Shown: in pieces, positions 43,114 to 52,291 of the stretch
Position numbering within the stretch: position 1 is the stretch's first letter
How the letters are laid out: each line of letters begins with the position of its first letter
Assembly (NCBI GenBank): GCA_020633675.1
Contig: JACKDE010000003.1
Coordinates: forward strand, 310,001 to 374,000
Reading direction: 5' to 3'
Length of the DNA: 64,000 nt
DNA from: Deferribacteres bacterium
GTDB taxonomy: Bacteria > Zhuqueibacterota > Zhuqueibacteria > Zhuqueibacterales > Geothermadaptataceae
Made by a program: the position numbers and the translations under genes
Notes under the pieces: generated by a model
The model's input: the letters and a program-made list of their open reading frames with translations, nothing else
Database searches by the model: none
What the model was told of the DNA's origin: nothing

Positions 43114-44406
43114 ATGAATTCGGAAAACATCGCAGACAACTCGCTGCAGGCTGAAAACATCAAATTGCGGCGAGCCGTGGAAGAGCTTTCCATTCTCAAC
43201 GAGCTTGCACGTGCAATCGGTGCATCGCACAGCGCCGAAGAGGTTATGCGGACCATTGTCGCGCGCTCGCTGAAAGCGGTCAATGCTGAGCAAGGCGTGA
43301 TCACCCTAATCGACAAGGAATCGCAGCAGCCGGGCAAAACGCTGATTCGCAGCGTGGCCAGTTCGAGTGAACATCAGCCTTTCCATGCAAACCAAAGCCT
43401 GATGGGCTGGATGCTCATCAACAAAAAGCCTATCATCATCGACCATCCCCAACATGATACCCGCTTTAAAGGCGTCACCTGGGACGAATCCATTTGTTCT
43501 CTCGTTTGTGTACCGCTTATGGTCAAATCACAAATGGTCGGAGTGATGACGCTTTACAACAAGAAGCAACTAGAGACCTTTACCGATGAAGATCAGCGGC
43601 TGCTGAGTATCATTGCCGGACAGTCCGCGCAGGTGATCGAAAATGCTCGATTATATGAAGAAGAAAAAGCCCTGATCGGTATGAAGGAAGAGCTGCGCTT
43701 GGCATATGATATACAGATGAATCTCCTGCCGAAAGCACCGCCGACTATTCCTGGCTACGATATCGCTGGCATGAGCATTCCAGCCAAAAATGTCGGTGGC
43801 GATTACTTCGATTTCATTCTTCGGGGTCGCGATGAGCTGGCGATTTGCCTGGCAGACATTACCGGCAAAGGCATGCCTGCCGCGCTGCTGATGGCCAATT
43901 TGCAGGCAACCATCCGCGCGCAGTCTGTCGCAAGTGCATCGGCCGCGCCCTGTCTCGATCACTCAAACAACCTGCTGTACGAAAGCACGGACAGTGAGAA
44001 GTTTGCCACTATTTTTTATGGCTTGTTGAATTGCCAAACCCATCAGCTCAACTACTCGAATGGCGGACACAACGATCCGCTGCTGTTTTCCGGAAAAAAC
44101 GCGCCACAGCGGCTGCGAACAGGTGGCATCATGCTGGGCGCGCTGCCGAATATGTCCTACATGGAAGAGACCATCAGCCTGCAACCGGATGATTTGCTGG
44201 TGCTCTATTCCGATGGTATTACCGAGGCCGAGAATGATCGAGATGAAGAGTTTGGTGAATCGAAATTAATCGAATTGATTGCAAATCATCACCAGGCATC
44301 TGCCAAGGAATTGATCGAACGCATCATCGTAGCGGTACGTGATTTTGCCGGTCAGAAGCCACAATCCGACGATATTACACTGGTTGTGATCAGACGCGTT
44401 TCTTAA
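43114..44406 (+). CDS. GAF-domain PP2C (SpoIIE/RsbU-type) phosphatase
   Basis: A 430-residue signalling phosphatase. An N-terminal coiled segment (NIKLRRAVEELSILNELARAIG) leads into a GAF domain (about 30-185) with SLVCVPLMVKSQMVGVMTLYNKK. The PP2C domain follows: NVGGDYFDF, LADITGKGMPAALLMA, NGGHNDPLL, LYSDGITEAEND and SDDITLVVIRR carry the metal-binding aspartates. It would dephosphorylate a STAS anti-anti-sigma factor, very probably the next gene. The start at 43114 follows AAAGG; the frame extends upstream without support. Confidence 0.88.
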   Translation: MNSENIADNSLQAENIKLRRAVEELSILNELARAIGASHSAEEVMRTIVARSLKAVNAEQGVITLIDKESQQPGKTLIRSVASSSEHQPFHANQSLMGWMLINKKPIIIDHPQHDTRFKGVTWDESICSLVCVPLMVKSQMVGVMTLYNKKQLETFTDEDQRLLSIIAGQSAQVIENARLYEEEKALIGMKEELRLAYDIQMNLLPKAPPTIPGYDIAGMSIPAKNVGGDYFDFILRGRDELAICLADITGKGMPAALLMANLQATIRAQSVASASAAPCLDHSNNLLYESTDSEKFATIFYGLLNCQTHQLNYSNGGHNDPLLFSGKNAPQRLRTGGIMLGALPNMSYMEETISLQPDDLLVLYSDGITEAENDRDEEFGESKLIELIANHHQASAKELIERIIVAVRDFAGQKPQSDDITLVVIRRVS

Positions 44407-44425
44407 AAGAAAGGAACCAAAAGCC

Positions 44426-44770
44426 ATGATGAAATATTATGAAGAAGAAAAAGCCTCTGTGCTCATCATTCATCTCTCGGGCAAAATCATGGAAGCTGAA
44501 GATTTAAATGAGCTTTGCAAAGATTTGACGAGCCGGCTGGGGAAAGGCAGTCTGAAAGTGTTGTTCGATTTCCGCAATGTGCGCTGGATCAACAGCACGG
44601 GCATTGGCAGCATATTGGGGTGCCTGACAACGCTGCAAAAGAAGGGCGGCGACGTCCGTTTTACCAATCTCAGCAGCGCCACAAAACATTATTTTCATAT
44701 CACCAAAATTGACACCGTTGTCAAAATATACGAAAGCTGGGAAGAAGCATTGGCGGATTTTGGCGACTAA
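44426..44770 (+). CDS. STAS-domain anti-sigma-factor antagonist
   Basis: A 114-residue single STAS domain: VLIIHLSGKIMEAEDLNELCKDL, LKVLFDFRNVRWINSTGIGSIL and KGGDVRFTNLSSATKHYFHITKIDTVVKIYES. The phosphorylatable serine is in NSTGIGS. It lies 19 nt after the PP2C phosphatase gene and is its likely substrate in a partner-switching circuit. No serine-kinase (RsbW-like) gene is in the window. AAAGGA precedes the start. Confidence 0.88.
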   Translation: MMKYYEEEKASVLIIHLSGKIMEAEDLNELCKDLTSRLGKGSLKVLFDFRNVRWINSTGIGSILGCLTTLQKKGGDVRFTNLSSATKHYFHITKIDTVVKIYESWEEALADFGD

Positions 44771-44828
44771 TTTCTGTACTCAAATTCAATTTCTACTGAT
44801 TCCGATATATCAAAAGAAGGAAAGCACA

Positions 44829-45431
44829 TTGAATCGAACATCTACTGTCATCGCACTACTGGCAGCCCTGTTTTTTGGCGGCACAGTTCAGGCTCAGGAA
44901 CACCGCATCGAATCCTGGTATCTTTATTTTGGCTTGGGTTACGCCAATTTGAGCTATCCCAATGACATTAAAGCCGTGGTCGACGACCTTAAAAGCCAAT
45001 CCGGCGTTTCGCAAGCTTCGGTTGATTTCGATTTTCTCGGCGTGTATTGGCCGCTCAGAAACCATCAGACCCTGCTCGGTTTGAATGTAAATGGCGGTGG
45101 CGACCGCTTTGAGCTGGGCTCGGTATCACTCCAGCTTAACCAGGTTCAATTTTCGTTCAGTTCGCTCCATTTTCTCACCCGCAAAATCGGCCAGGGTTTG
45201 TTTGTGCGTGGTGACGTCGGCCTGAGCGTATTCAACATCAATGTCGATACTGGCACAGCTTTGAATTTGAATGAATCGAGCGAAACCGGCTTGGGATTGA
45301 CCGTAGGGGGCGGTTACAGTTTCCCTGTGTCAAGCGGCACGCGCATCATCATCAATACCAACTACTCGATGAAACGTATCGAAGGTGAAAATTTCGGTAA
45401 GTTCAATATCAGTGTGGGCGGATTATTCTAA
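44829..45431 (+). CDS. Predicted outer-membrane beta-barrel protein
   Basis: A 200-residue protein with a signal peptide (NRTSTVIALLAALFFGGTVQAQ) and alternating strands such as SWYLYFGLGYANLSY, QTLLGLNVNGGGDRF, GLFVRGDVGLSVFNINV, GLGLTVGGGYSFPV and FGKFNISVGGLF, ending in Phe. The size fits an eight-strand OmpA-like barrel. I chose TTG 44829 because AAGGA precedes it; the upstream frame runs into the STAS gene. Confidence 0.65.
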   Translation: MNRTSTVIALLAALFFGGTVQAQEHRIESWYLYFGLGYANLSYPNDIKAVVDDLKSQSGVSQASVDFDFLGVYWPLRNHQTLLGLNVNGGGDRFELGSVSLQLNQVQFSFSSLHFLTRKIGQGLFVRGDVGLSVFNINVDTGTALNLNESSETGLGLTVGGGYSFPVSSGTRIIINTNYSMKRIEGENFGKFNISVGGLF

Positions 45432-45460
45432 GCCTGTTTTCATGAAAAAGGATCAGCCAC

Positions 45461-46213
45461 ATGTTCATGCGGCTCTTGCAGCTCAAAATCAATGCCAACT
45501 TCGTCCATATTTTCAAAGATTTCTACGAAGAAACTGTGATGCCGCAATTGCAAAAAATGCCCGGATGCAAATTTGCCGAACTGATCCAAAACTGGCCACA
45601 TGAGGATGAATTTCTTTCGATGACATTTTGGGAAAACCGTGAGGCCGCGGAGAATTATCAACAATCCGGCACCTACTCGGAATTGCTGCAAAAATCCGGG
45701 CCCTACCTGGCCAAGTCCACCGAATGGAAGCTGCAACTATCCGACTCGCTGGAGCTCGAATACAAGCCTGTGTCGGAAGAACCGGTGCTGAAAGAATTTC
45801 ATGTGGCTGAAGATTCCGAAAAAGCACTACGCGATAATCCGGGCCTTCATGTCCGCATCGTCTCCATTTTCATCCAGGAAAACAAGGCTGACGAATTCAA
45901 GCATATCTACCGCAATGAAGTCGTCCCGGCCCTGCTCAAAACAGCAGGCTGCAAATATGCCTTCCTGACAGAAAATACTCACCAAACAAATGAATTCATC
46001 TCCATTACCGGCTGGGACAGTAAAAAGGCTGTTGATGCCTATGAAAAACATGGTGCTTTTGCTGCACTTGTTGACAAAGTTAAACACACCTTTTCACAAG
46101 CCTACCAATGGAAAATGGCGCAAATCGGCGATCAATCCAGTCACACCATAACCACCGACGATCTCTCCATCTCCTATTTCCGACTGTTGACAGGCAAGCA
46201 TTTTGATGCGTAA
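45461..46213 (+). CDS. Tandem antibiotic-biosynthesis-monooxygenase (ABM) domain protein
   Basis: A 250-residue protein with two ABM-like ferredoxin folds. The first (about 3-95) has FKDFYEETVMPQLQKMPGCKFAELIQN and FLSMTFWENREAAENYQQSGTY. The second (about 130-225) has FKHIYRNEVVPALLKTAGCKYAFLTEN and FISITGWDSKKAVDAYEKHGAF. Both carry the same pattern, including a cysteine before the central strand, so the gene arose by internal duplication. ABM folds bind heme or aromatic substrates or act as dimeric scaffolds; here the dimer may be intramolecular. Function unknown. Confidence 0.75.
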   Translation: MFMRLLQLKINANFVHIFKDFYEETVMPQLQKMPGCKFAELIQNWPHEDEFLSMTFWENREAAENYQQSGTYSELLQKSGPYLAKSTEWKLQLSDSLELEYKPVSEEPVLKEFHVAEDSEKALRDNPGLHVRIVSIFIQENKADEFKHIYRNEVVPALLKTAGCKYAFLTENTHQTNEFISITGWDSKKAVDAYEKHGAFAALVDKVKHTFSQAYQWKMAQIGDQSSHTITTDDLSISYFRLLTGKHFDA

Positions 46214-46432
46214 CCGGCTCAAACGTTGCGTTTGGACAAGGTTCCATGCAGTCATTTCCATAATTACACACAACATGCGCGCAATCACCCTTTAAGCTTT
46301 TGCGCTCATTTTATATTATATAGCCTCGATTAAGCATCCTCATTTGGCCGCCCGGCCGGCTCCCTGCATTTCATGATCACAATAAACGCATCCACCGCCG
46401 GACGCCCATTGCATGCTCATCTCGCTCTCTGT

Positions 46433-46459
46433 GACCGGGAAGCACAGCCATGCCCGGTC
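46433..46459. other. Hairpin in the leader of the barrel gene at 46.5 kb
   Basis: GACCGGG - 13 nt - CCCGGTC forms a 7-bp GC stem about 50 nt before the start of the next gene. It could be a leader structure or a weak terminator without a T run. The rest of the 297-nt gap (46214-46510) shows nothing else. Confidence 0.35.
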
Positions 46460-46510
46460 TCTCCTTGATAATTGTTTCAAAATCTTCCACCTCAAAATCC
46501 GGATACGATC

Positions 46511-47779
46511 ATGATGAATTCAGCCCAATCCGTCTACTTGCGCCTTTTTCTTTTTTTCGTGCTCATCACCGCTGTTCCGTTGCTTGCACAACCACCCAAA
46601 CTCGAAGATATGGGGAATGATGCCCCTCGTGTATTTTTGGACTGTAATCGCTGTGATCGCGGTTTTCTTAACCAGGATGTTACCTTTGTAAATTTTGTAC
46701 GCGACCGCAACGACGCACAAGTACATGTGCTGGTCACCGTCCAGCGCACTGGCAGTGATGGCTGGGAATACACGCTCGACTTTATGGGGCAGCATGAGTT
46801 TGATGGCATGAATGACAGGCTAAAATATTTTTCTGTCAGCTCAGACAGCGACGACGAGATAAGGCACGGCTTCTCGCGCATGTTAAAAATTGGTTTGATG
46901 CGATTCATCGCGCAAACACCACTCGCTCAGAGCATCGTCATTTCGCAAAAATACACATCAAAGCGCGCGCCTTCGAAGGTGACAGACAAGTGGAAAAACT
47001 GGCTGTTTCGCGTTTCGTTGCGCACCTATTTTCAGGGCCAACAATCGACCAACGAGCTTTTTCTCGGCGGCGCTTTCTCAGCCAATCGCATTACCGACAA
47101 TTGGAAGATCCGCCTTTCGATGAATGGCGATTACAAAGAAGACGTTTTCGATACCGGCGACGAAGAAATCACTGACATTTCGCGGCGCTATCGCTGGAAC
47201 AGCGTTATGGTAAAAAGCTTGGGCCAACATTGGTCGGCAGGTGGCTACACCAGAATTTTCTCATCGACATATGATAACAAAGATCTCGAAGTCTTCGTTA
47301 GCCCGGCGATTGAATACAATCTTCTCCCCTACTCAGAATCGACCCGCCGTGAATTGCGGTTTCTGTACCGCGTCGGCCCGAGCTATGTCAAGTACGGCGC
47401 ACCGACCATCTTTGATAAAAGCAACGAAACGCTCATCGAAGAAGAATTATCGGTTAATTATGAAACCAAGCAGCCTTGGGGAACGGTAGAAATGGAACTC
47501 GAAGGATCGCACTATTTCCATGATTTGAGCAAACACAGGGTTCGGCTGGTGGGTGAGTTTGTGCTCAGGGTTTTCAGAGGGCTTTCATTGGACTTTGTGG
47601 GAAGCGTAACACGCATTCGCGACCAACTCGCCTTGCCCATGGGCGGCGCAAGTGCTGAGGAGATTTTGTTGCGTCGGCGCGAGTTGGCGACTTCCTATCG
47701 CTATAACGGCTCTCTGCGGCTCAGTTACACATTCGGCTCGATCTACAGCAATGTAGTCAATCCGCGCTTCGGCGGGTAA
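46511..47779 (+). CDS. Exported protein with predicted outer-membrane barrel
   Basis: A 422-residue protein with a signal peptide (LRLFLFFVLITAVPLLAQ). A short N-terminal globular part has RVFLDCNRCDRGFLNQDVTFVNFVRD, with a cysteine pair that may form a disulfide, and QVHVLVTVQRTGSDGWEYTLDFMG. The second half is strand-rich and barrel-like (WSAGGYTRIFSSTYDNKDLEVFVSPAIEYNL, SLRLSYTFGSIYSNVVNPRFGG). The combination suggests a periplasmic domain plus barrel. I recognise no named family. Two adjacent ATGs (46511, 46514) are possible starts. Confidence 0.6.
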   Translation: MMNSAQSVYLRLFLFFVLITAVPLLAQPPKLEDMGNDAPRVFLDCNRCDRGFLNQDVTFVNFVRDRNDAQVHVLVTVQRTGSDGWEYTLDFMGQHEFDGMNDRLKYFSVSSDSDDEIRHGFSRMLKIGLMRFIAQTPLAQSIVISQKYTSKRAPSKVTDKWKNWLFRVSLRTYFQGQQSTNELFLGGAFSANRITDNWKIRLSMNGDYKEDVFDTGDEEITDISRRYRWNSVMVKSLGQHWSAGGYTRIFSSTYDNKDLEVFVSPAIEYNLLPYSESTRRELRFLYRVGPSYVKYGAPTIFDKSNETLIEEELSVNYETKQPWGTVEMELEGSHYFHDLSKHRVRLVGEFVLRVFRGLSLDFVGSVTRIRDQLALPMGGASAEEILLRRRELATSYRYNGSLRLSYTFGSIYSNVVNPRFGG

Positions 47780-47960
47780 TGGATCACGGGCCCGCAAATT
47801 CAGTCGGCCTCAGTTGCAAGCAAAGCTTAATGCAGATCGAGAATTACACTCGCTGTGAGCGGTAGTGGGCATTTAATTTCTCGGGCTGAAGGAATAGCCT
47901 GCATTTCCATGCCCGGCACATCTCAAGTTGAAAAAAATTTTCATCTCTTTGTGACGTCCG

Positions 47961-49244
47961 CTAAATGACTGTACCGTCAGCTATGACCGAACCTTTCGGA
48001 ACAATCAAAATGCCGTCCCGAATCGCATATTTTTCATGGTCAACATTTTCGGGGCGGCCTTCGGCCAGCATACGCACATTCTTTCCAATGCGGGCATTTT
48101 TATCGATAATGGCCTTTTCGATGACTGTGCCTTCGCCAACGCCCAGATATGGCTTTCCATTGGCTGCACATTCGGCCTTTTCGATATCAGTTTCAGCGAA
48201 ATCGGCACCGAGCATAACGACATTATCAAGCTGAACGCCCTCCCGCACCATGCTGCGGATACCGACAATGCTTTTGTGTACTTTCGCATTTTTCATCCGG
48301 GCAGCATCACAAATAACACTTTCTGTAATTGCACAGTTATCGACTCGCGCGCCCGGCAAAAAACGCGCACGAGTAAAAATCGGTTTTTGCTCATTATAAA
48401 AATCAAAACGCGGATTCGGATCCGTCAATGCAATCATGCTTTCATAAAAGGCTTTTATCGTACCGATGTCTTCCCAGTAATCATTAAAAGGATGGGCATA
48501 AACGCCATATTTTTTAATGGCTTGTGGAAAGATACCCTTGCCGAAGTCGCTTTCCGGGCAATCCTGCAATGCATCGAAGAGTGCTTTTCGGCTAAACAGA
48601 TAAATGCCCATCGAGGCTAAAACAGAGCCCTTCGCATCCGCTACGCCATTCTTCGCCAGCCAGTCTGCATTCGGCTGATAATCTTTGAGAATTTCCTGCG
48701 ATTTCGGTTTTTCATAAAAATCTGAAATCCGGCCATCTTGATCGGTTTTCAGGATGCCAAAATGATAGGCATCTTGCGGATTTACAGGCAGCACAGAAAC
48801 CGTCACATCCGCCTTTTGTTCGAGATGACTCTTCAGCATCTCGCGATAATCCATACGATACAGGTGATCACCGGACAAAATCAAATAGTAATCGATGCCT
48901 TTCTGGTCGATAAATTCCAGGTTTTGCCGAACAGCATCTGCCGTGCCCTGATACCAGGTTGTGCTTTCCAACGTTTGTTGAGCTGCTAAAATCTGTACAT
49001 ACCCGCGCGACCATGGTGGAAAAGGATAGGTAGCATTGATATGACGATGCAGCGATTTGGAAGCAAACTGGGTGAGAACAAAAATTTTGCGGATATCCGA
49101 GTGCAGGCAGTTGCTGAAGGAGATGTCGATCAAACGAAATTTTCCGGCAATTGGAACGGCGGGTTTGGCGCGTTTAGCAGTTAAGGGCCACAAGCGCGTA
49201 CCCTGGCCACCAGCTAAGATGACCGCAATCACATTTTCTAACAT
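47961..49244 (-). CDS. glgC: Glucose-1-phosphate adenylyltransferase
   Basis: A 427-residue ADP-glucose pyrophosphorylase, the first committed enzyme of glycogen synthesis. VIAVILAGGQGTRLWPLTAKRAKPAVPIAGKFRLIDI is the nucleotidyltransferase signature; ILSGDHLYRMDY and YWEDIGTIKAFYESMIAL follow. The C-terminal left-handed beta helix has ITESVICDAARMKN and VGEGTVIEKAIIDKNARIG. Length is normal. AGGTG precedes the start. glgB lies 32 kb away in the window, so the pathway genes are not clustered. Confidence 0.95.
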   Translation of the reverse strand: MLENVIAVILAGGQGTRLWPLTAKRAKPAVPIAGKFRLIDISFSNCLHSDIRKIFVLTQFASKSLHRHINATYPFPPWSRGYVQILAAQQTLESTTWYQGTADAVRQNLEFIDQKGIDYYLILSGDHLYRMDYREMLKSHLEQKADVTVSVLPVNPQDAYHFGILKTDQDGRISDFYEKPKSQEILKDYQPNADWLAKNGVADAKGSVLASMGIYLFSRKALFDALQDCPESDFGKGIFPQAIKKYGVYAHPFNDYWEDIGTIKAFYESMIALTDPNPRFDFYNEQKPIFTRARFLPGARVDNCAITESVICDAARMKNAKVHKSIVGIRSMVREGVQLDNVVMLGADFAETDIEKAECAANGKPYLGVGEGTVIEKAIIDKNARIGKNVRMLAEGRPENVDHEKYAIRDGILIVPKGSVIADGTVI

Positions 49245-49320
49245 AGGGCACCTACTTCCTTCTCACTTGGGTGGGCATTCGTTGGCTGAATATGAATCTA
49301 TTGGACAGAGGCAAGGGGCT

Positions 49321-49342
49321 CGCCAGCCGCGCATAGCTGGCG
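49321..49342. other. Hairpin between glgC and the CcmH-like gene
   Basis: CGCCAGC - 8 nt - GCTGGCG forms a 7-bp stem just past the end of the CcmH-like gene. It has no T run; it may be a weak terminator or an mRNA boundary. Confidence 0.35.
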
Positions 49343-49348
49343 ATTCGA

Positions 49349-49894
49349 CTAACTTTCGTAATCTTCAAGTTCGCGCTCGATGCGGCGCAAATAGGCTTCG
49401 TCAGATGAATTCACTGCTTTCTGTGGTGATTTTTTTGTCGCGGTTTTCGCTGCAGCAGGTGCTTTGCCGCTGGTTTTGCGTATAAATCCCACGTAGACAG
49501 CCGCGCCGATAATCAACGCCACGATCGGCATAATCCACGCCATGTGATTGAAGCCGGTCGCTTTAGGTTGGGCCAGAATACGCTCACCATACACTCGCGA
49601 AAATCCGGCGAGAATCTGGTCATCGCTATAGCCTTCCAAAATACCACGACGCACTTCCATTTTCACACTATACGCCTGACCGGACTGGTCTTCGGCAGCC
49701 GTCTTCGAGTAGCAACACGGCGCCATCAACATGTTGGATAGCTTGCCAGCGCGCTGAAAGGCTTCAACTGACATGCTATCACCCGGAATGGCTCTTTCGA
49801 ACTCAACGGATGGGATAAAATCCTGCGCCAAGCTCAATTGGGGCAGGATAGCAATTGCAAGAATCGTTACAGTACGCGAAAAATATTTTTTCAT
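49349..49894 (-). CDS. CcmH-like membrane protein with a vicinal Cys-Cys motif
   Basis: A 181-residue protein with a signal peptide (TVTILAIAILPQLSLAQ), a helical periplasmic domain and a C-terminal transmembrane helix (AWIMPIVALIIGAAVYVGFI). The middle, SVKMEVRRGILEGYSDDQILAGFSRVYGERILAQPKATGFNHMAWIMP, is the CcmH/NrfF three-helix bundle followed by its membrane anchor. CcmH proteins reduce apocytochrome thiols with an LRCxxC motif; here the site reads LMAPCCYSKTAAED (Cys60-Cys61). A Lys/Ala-rich cytosolic tail follows. No other cytochrome c maturation gene is nearby, so the role is uncertain. Confidence 0.65.
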   Translation of the reverse strand: MKKYFSRTVTILAIAILPQLSLAQDFIPSVEFERAIPGDSMSVEAFQRAGKLSNMLMAPCCYSKTAAEDQSGQAYSVKMEVRRGILEGYSDDQILAGFSRVYGERILAQPKATGFNHMAWIMPIVALIIGAAVYVGFIRKTSGKAPAAAKTATKKSPQKAVNSSDEAYLRRIERELEDYES

Positions 49895-49997
49895 GATGAC
49901 ATCTCAAATTTTGCTAAAAAATAGGGTAGTAAATGATTGTGGAAACTATAAAATTTTTTGCACTCTTGCAAGCACAACGCACACGAAATCATACAGA

Positions 49998-51404
49998 TTA
50001 TGCATCAGCTCTATCAAGCAGGCGATCGATCGCGACGCGTGCTTTGGTTGCCTGGACTTCCAGTTCAGGCAAAATTCGATCAAAATAATGCTGCGGAATT
50101 CCCGATGCCTGCGCATCGACTTGCAAATAGCGATCGAGAATCTCGGCGGTTTCGAGCGTTAAAAAATGCTGCTGGTATAGTGTCATCGCCTCACCTGTCA
50201 GACCTTTGCGTTTGCATATTTCAAATGCCAGCTGTGCTTCCGGAATCTGGCCGATGCACTCGAAGGGAGTGTGTTTCGCCAGGCCAAGCATCTGTCGAAA
50301 AGATTCGGTGTTTTCCGGCAGATCGAAAAGATTCTCACCAAATATATCATCAACCAGTTTGGTCGGTAAATAGGCCATATAATTGAGCCATACATAAGCG
50401 CATTTGGGGCAACGGCCGCACCACGGTTTGCGGATATTGCAGGAATGTGTTGCTTTTACCGCCTCGTCTTCGCCTCTCAGCATATTGAAGATGACAACAT
50501 CGTAGATCGGTTGCAGCAAGCTGAAATAAGAAAAATTGCTGATCAATTCTGTTTGAATGTAGCTGTTGAGCAATTGTTCCGCAGCAAACGACTTGCCCCA
50601 CTGATGATTGACATCTTCATCCGTCACATCCCACATCAGATTGCCTGTATTGGCACTGCGTTCGTGCGCTAAGGCGATGTACCGATAGCCGTGCTGCAAC
50701 ACCACCGGCAACACACCAAAAATCGAGGCCGGCGTTTCCGCAGCAGTAATTGAACGGCTACCGAACTCGGGATACAGCTCGAGCACCGGTGCATCAACGA
50801 AACTATCGAAGATGTATTTGCGATGTGTTTTCGCGGGCTGGCAATGCTGCAGCAGGCGATCAACGAGTTGGTGTTGATGACTGGCCGTGCCATAAATCGA
50901 ACTTGAGTAAACAAACGTTGCGTACGGAATATCGACCTTTTCCAGCAATTTCATCGCAACCAGGCTGTCCTTGCCACCGCCGCAAAAAGCCAGCGTTTCG
51001 ACTGATCCAGGCACATTCGCCACAGGCGCAGCAGCCGCAGGCGCGGGCATGGCCCGTAAAACCGGGCCTTGATAAAATGGCAGATCATTTTCGTAGCGCC
51101 ATTGCGCCCACACGCTGTGTGCCACTTGCAGCCAAAGACGGCGAAAAGGAGCAGTTGCATACGGTGCAAGCGGTCCGAAATCGACTGTATGCGGGCACAG
51201 GCTCAACAGTTTATTTGCTTCGAAAGCCATGATGTGAAAATAGATCGATTGCATATAGCGCTCACCCAGGCGGGCTTCCAGTGCAAACAAATCGACATCG
51301 CTGTACCAATATGCGGTTTCGAAACGCAGGCTATCGAACATGTAGGTGAATGAAAGCTGCTGACGCGAGCGCAGCAAGCTTTCAAAACGAATTTCTCTCT
51401 CCAA
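49998..51404 (-). CDS. PP-loop ATPase-fold protein, MurL-like (UDP-MurNAc-L-Ala-L-Glu epimerase candidate)
   Basis: A 468-residue protein. An N-terminal alpha/beta domain (1-130) precedes a PP-loop: ETLAFCGGGKDSLVAMKLLE (GGGKDS 142-147). Then ALAHERSANTGNL, FNMLRGEDEAVKATHSCN and KPWCGRCPKCAYVWLNYM give a cysteine cluster of zinc-binding type. The overall order resembles MurL, which epimerises the terminal L-Glu of UDP-MurNAc-L-Ala-L-Glu to D-Glu using ATP; this comes from family memory, not a search. Translation probably begins at TTG 51404, nine bases after GAAGGG. An alternative is another PP-loop amidotransferase or ligase. Confidence 0.6.
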   Translation of the reverse strand: MEREIRFESLLRSRQQLSFTYMFDSLRFETAYWYSDVDLFALEARLGERYMQSIYFHIMAFEANKLLSLCPHTVDFGPLAPYATAPFRRLWLQVAHSVWAQWRYENDLPFYQGPVLRAMPAPAAAAPVANVPGSVETLAFCGGGKDSLVAMKLLEKVDIPYATFVYSSSIYGTASHQHQLVDRLLQHCQPAKTHRKYIFDSFVDAPVLELYPEFGSRSITAAETPASIFGVLPVVLQHGYRYIALAHERSANTGNLMWDVTDEDVNHQWGKSFAAEQLLNSYIQTELISNFSYFSLLQPIYDVVIFNMLRGEDEAVKATHSCNIRKPWCGRCPKCAYVWLNYMAYLPTKLVDDIFGENLFDLPENTESFRQMLGLAKHTPFECIGQIPEAQLAFEICKRKGLTGEAMTLYQQHFLTLETAEILDRYLQVDAQASGIPQHYFDRILPELEVQATKARVAIDRLLDRADA

Positions 51405-51445
51405 ATCCGGCAGCCCTTCATGAATGCTTTAGATTGCAGTTCCGT

Positions 51446-52291
51446 TCAATTGCCAAAAGATTCCGCCCGCAACGATTCGAGATAGCGTCGGTCCCGGGTT
51501 GCATTATCCAGTACCAGTGCCAAATCCAAATCTTGTGGCTGCTGCACCACACAATTTTTAACGAACTCGATGCACCAATAGCCTTGAAACGCACAATCGG
51601 CCATTGCAGCGACCAGGTCGACATAATTCACTTCCGCCATTTCGAGCCATTCAAATTGCCCATTACGGCGACCCTGGAAATGAATGTGCACGACCCGGTC
51701 GGCGAGCGCACGATAATCCGCAACAGCCTTTTCCGTGCTGGTGAAATCGTAAGGCTGATAGCAGACCTTCAAGTTAGCTGCAAAGTGCAATTCGAAGACG
51801 CGTTCACAAGCTTCAAGCGAGTCCAGCAAGGTATTGTCGTGGTTTTCTCCAGTGATAGTGATGCCGTGCTGTGCGGCCATCTCAATTATCCGCGCCAGGC
51901 TTTCGTACGAACGCTCACGCTCGTCTTCCGCGATCGCTTTGCTGCCAATTGCGCCGAGCCAAATTTTCATCACCCTGGTATTTAACATATTGCCATAGTC
52001 GAGCAGCTTTGCCATACTGTCCATCTCAGCCTGTCCTGCTGCACCGGCAAGATGCAGCTTTGGATATGCGCCGATTATCGGCATGCGCAAACCCAATTCG
52101 TCTGCCTGTCGTGCGATTTTTTTCACTGCGGCTTCAGTCTCACGAACCAAATGATATTGCCAGACTTCGAGCGCATCAAAACCGCTGCGCGCAATGGGCT
52201 CAAGCACACTTTTCAACTTAAAAAAAGCAATTTTTTCCGGTGTCCAGCGATTTGGGTCCAACGCTATGGTGTTCAATAAGATATCGATCAT
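51446..52291 (-). CDS. Sugar phosphate isomerase/epimerase (AP endonuclease 2-like TIM barrel)
   Basis: A 281-residue xylose-isomerase-like TIM barrel. FDALEVWQYHLV supplies a metal-binding Glu, ITGENHDNTLLDSLEACERV a second Glu and His, VVHIHFQGRRNG the His-x-His-type site, and YWCIEFVKNCV a last Glu. Such enzymes isomerise or epimerise unassigned sugars or keto-acids. A second, divergent paralogue lies at 54.0 kb. AGGA precedes the start. It is 42 nt upstream of the MurL-like gene on the same strand. Confidence 0.78.
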   Translation of the reverse strand: MIDILLNTIALDPNRWTPEKIAFFKLKSVLEPIARSGFDALEVWQYHLVRETEAAVKKIARQADELGLRMPIIGAYPKLHLAGAAGQAEMDSMAKLLDYGNMLNTRVMKIWLGAIGSKAIAEDERERSYESLARIIEMAAQHGITITGENHDNTLLDSLEACERVFELHFAANLKVCYQPYDFTSTEKAVADYRALADRVVHIHFQGRRNGQFEWLEMAEVNYVDLVAAMADCAFQGYWCIEFVKNCVVQQPQDLDLALVLDNATRDRRYLESLRAESFGN

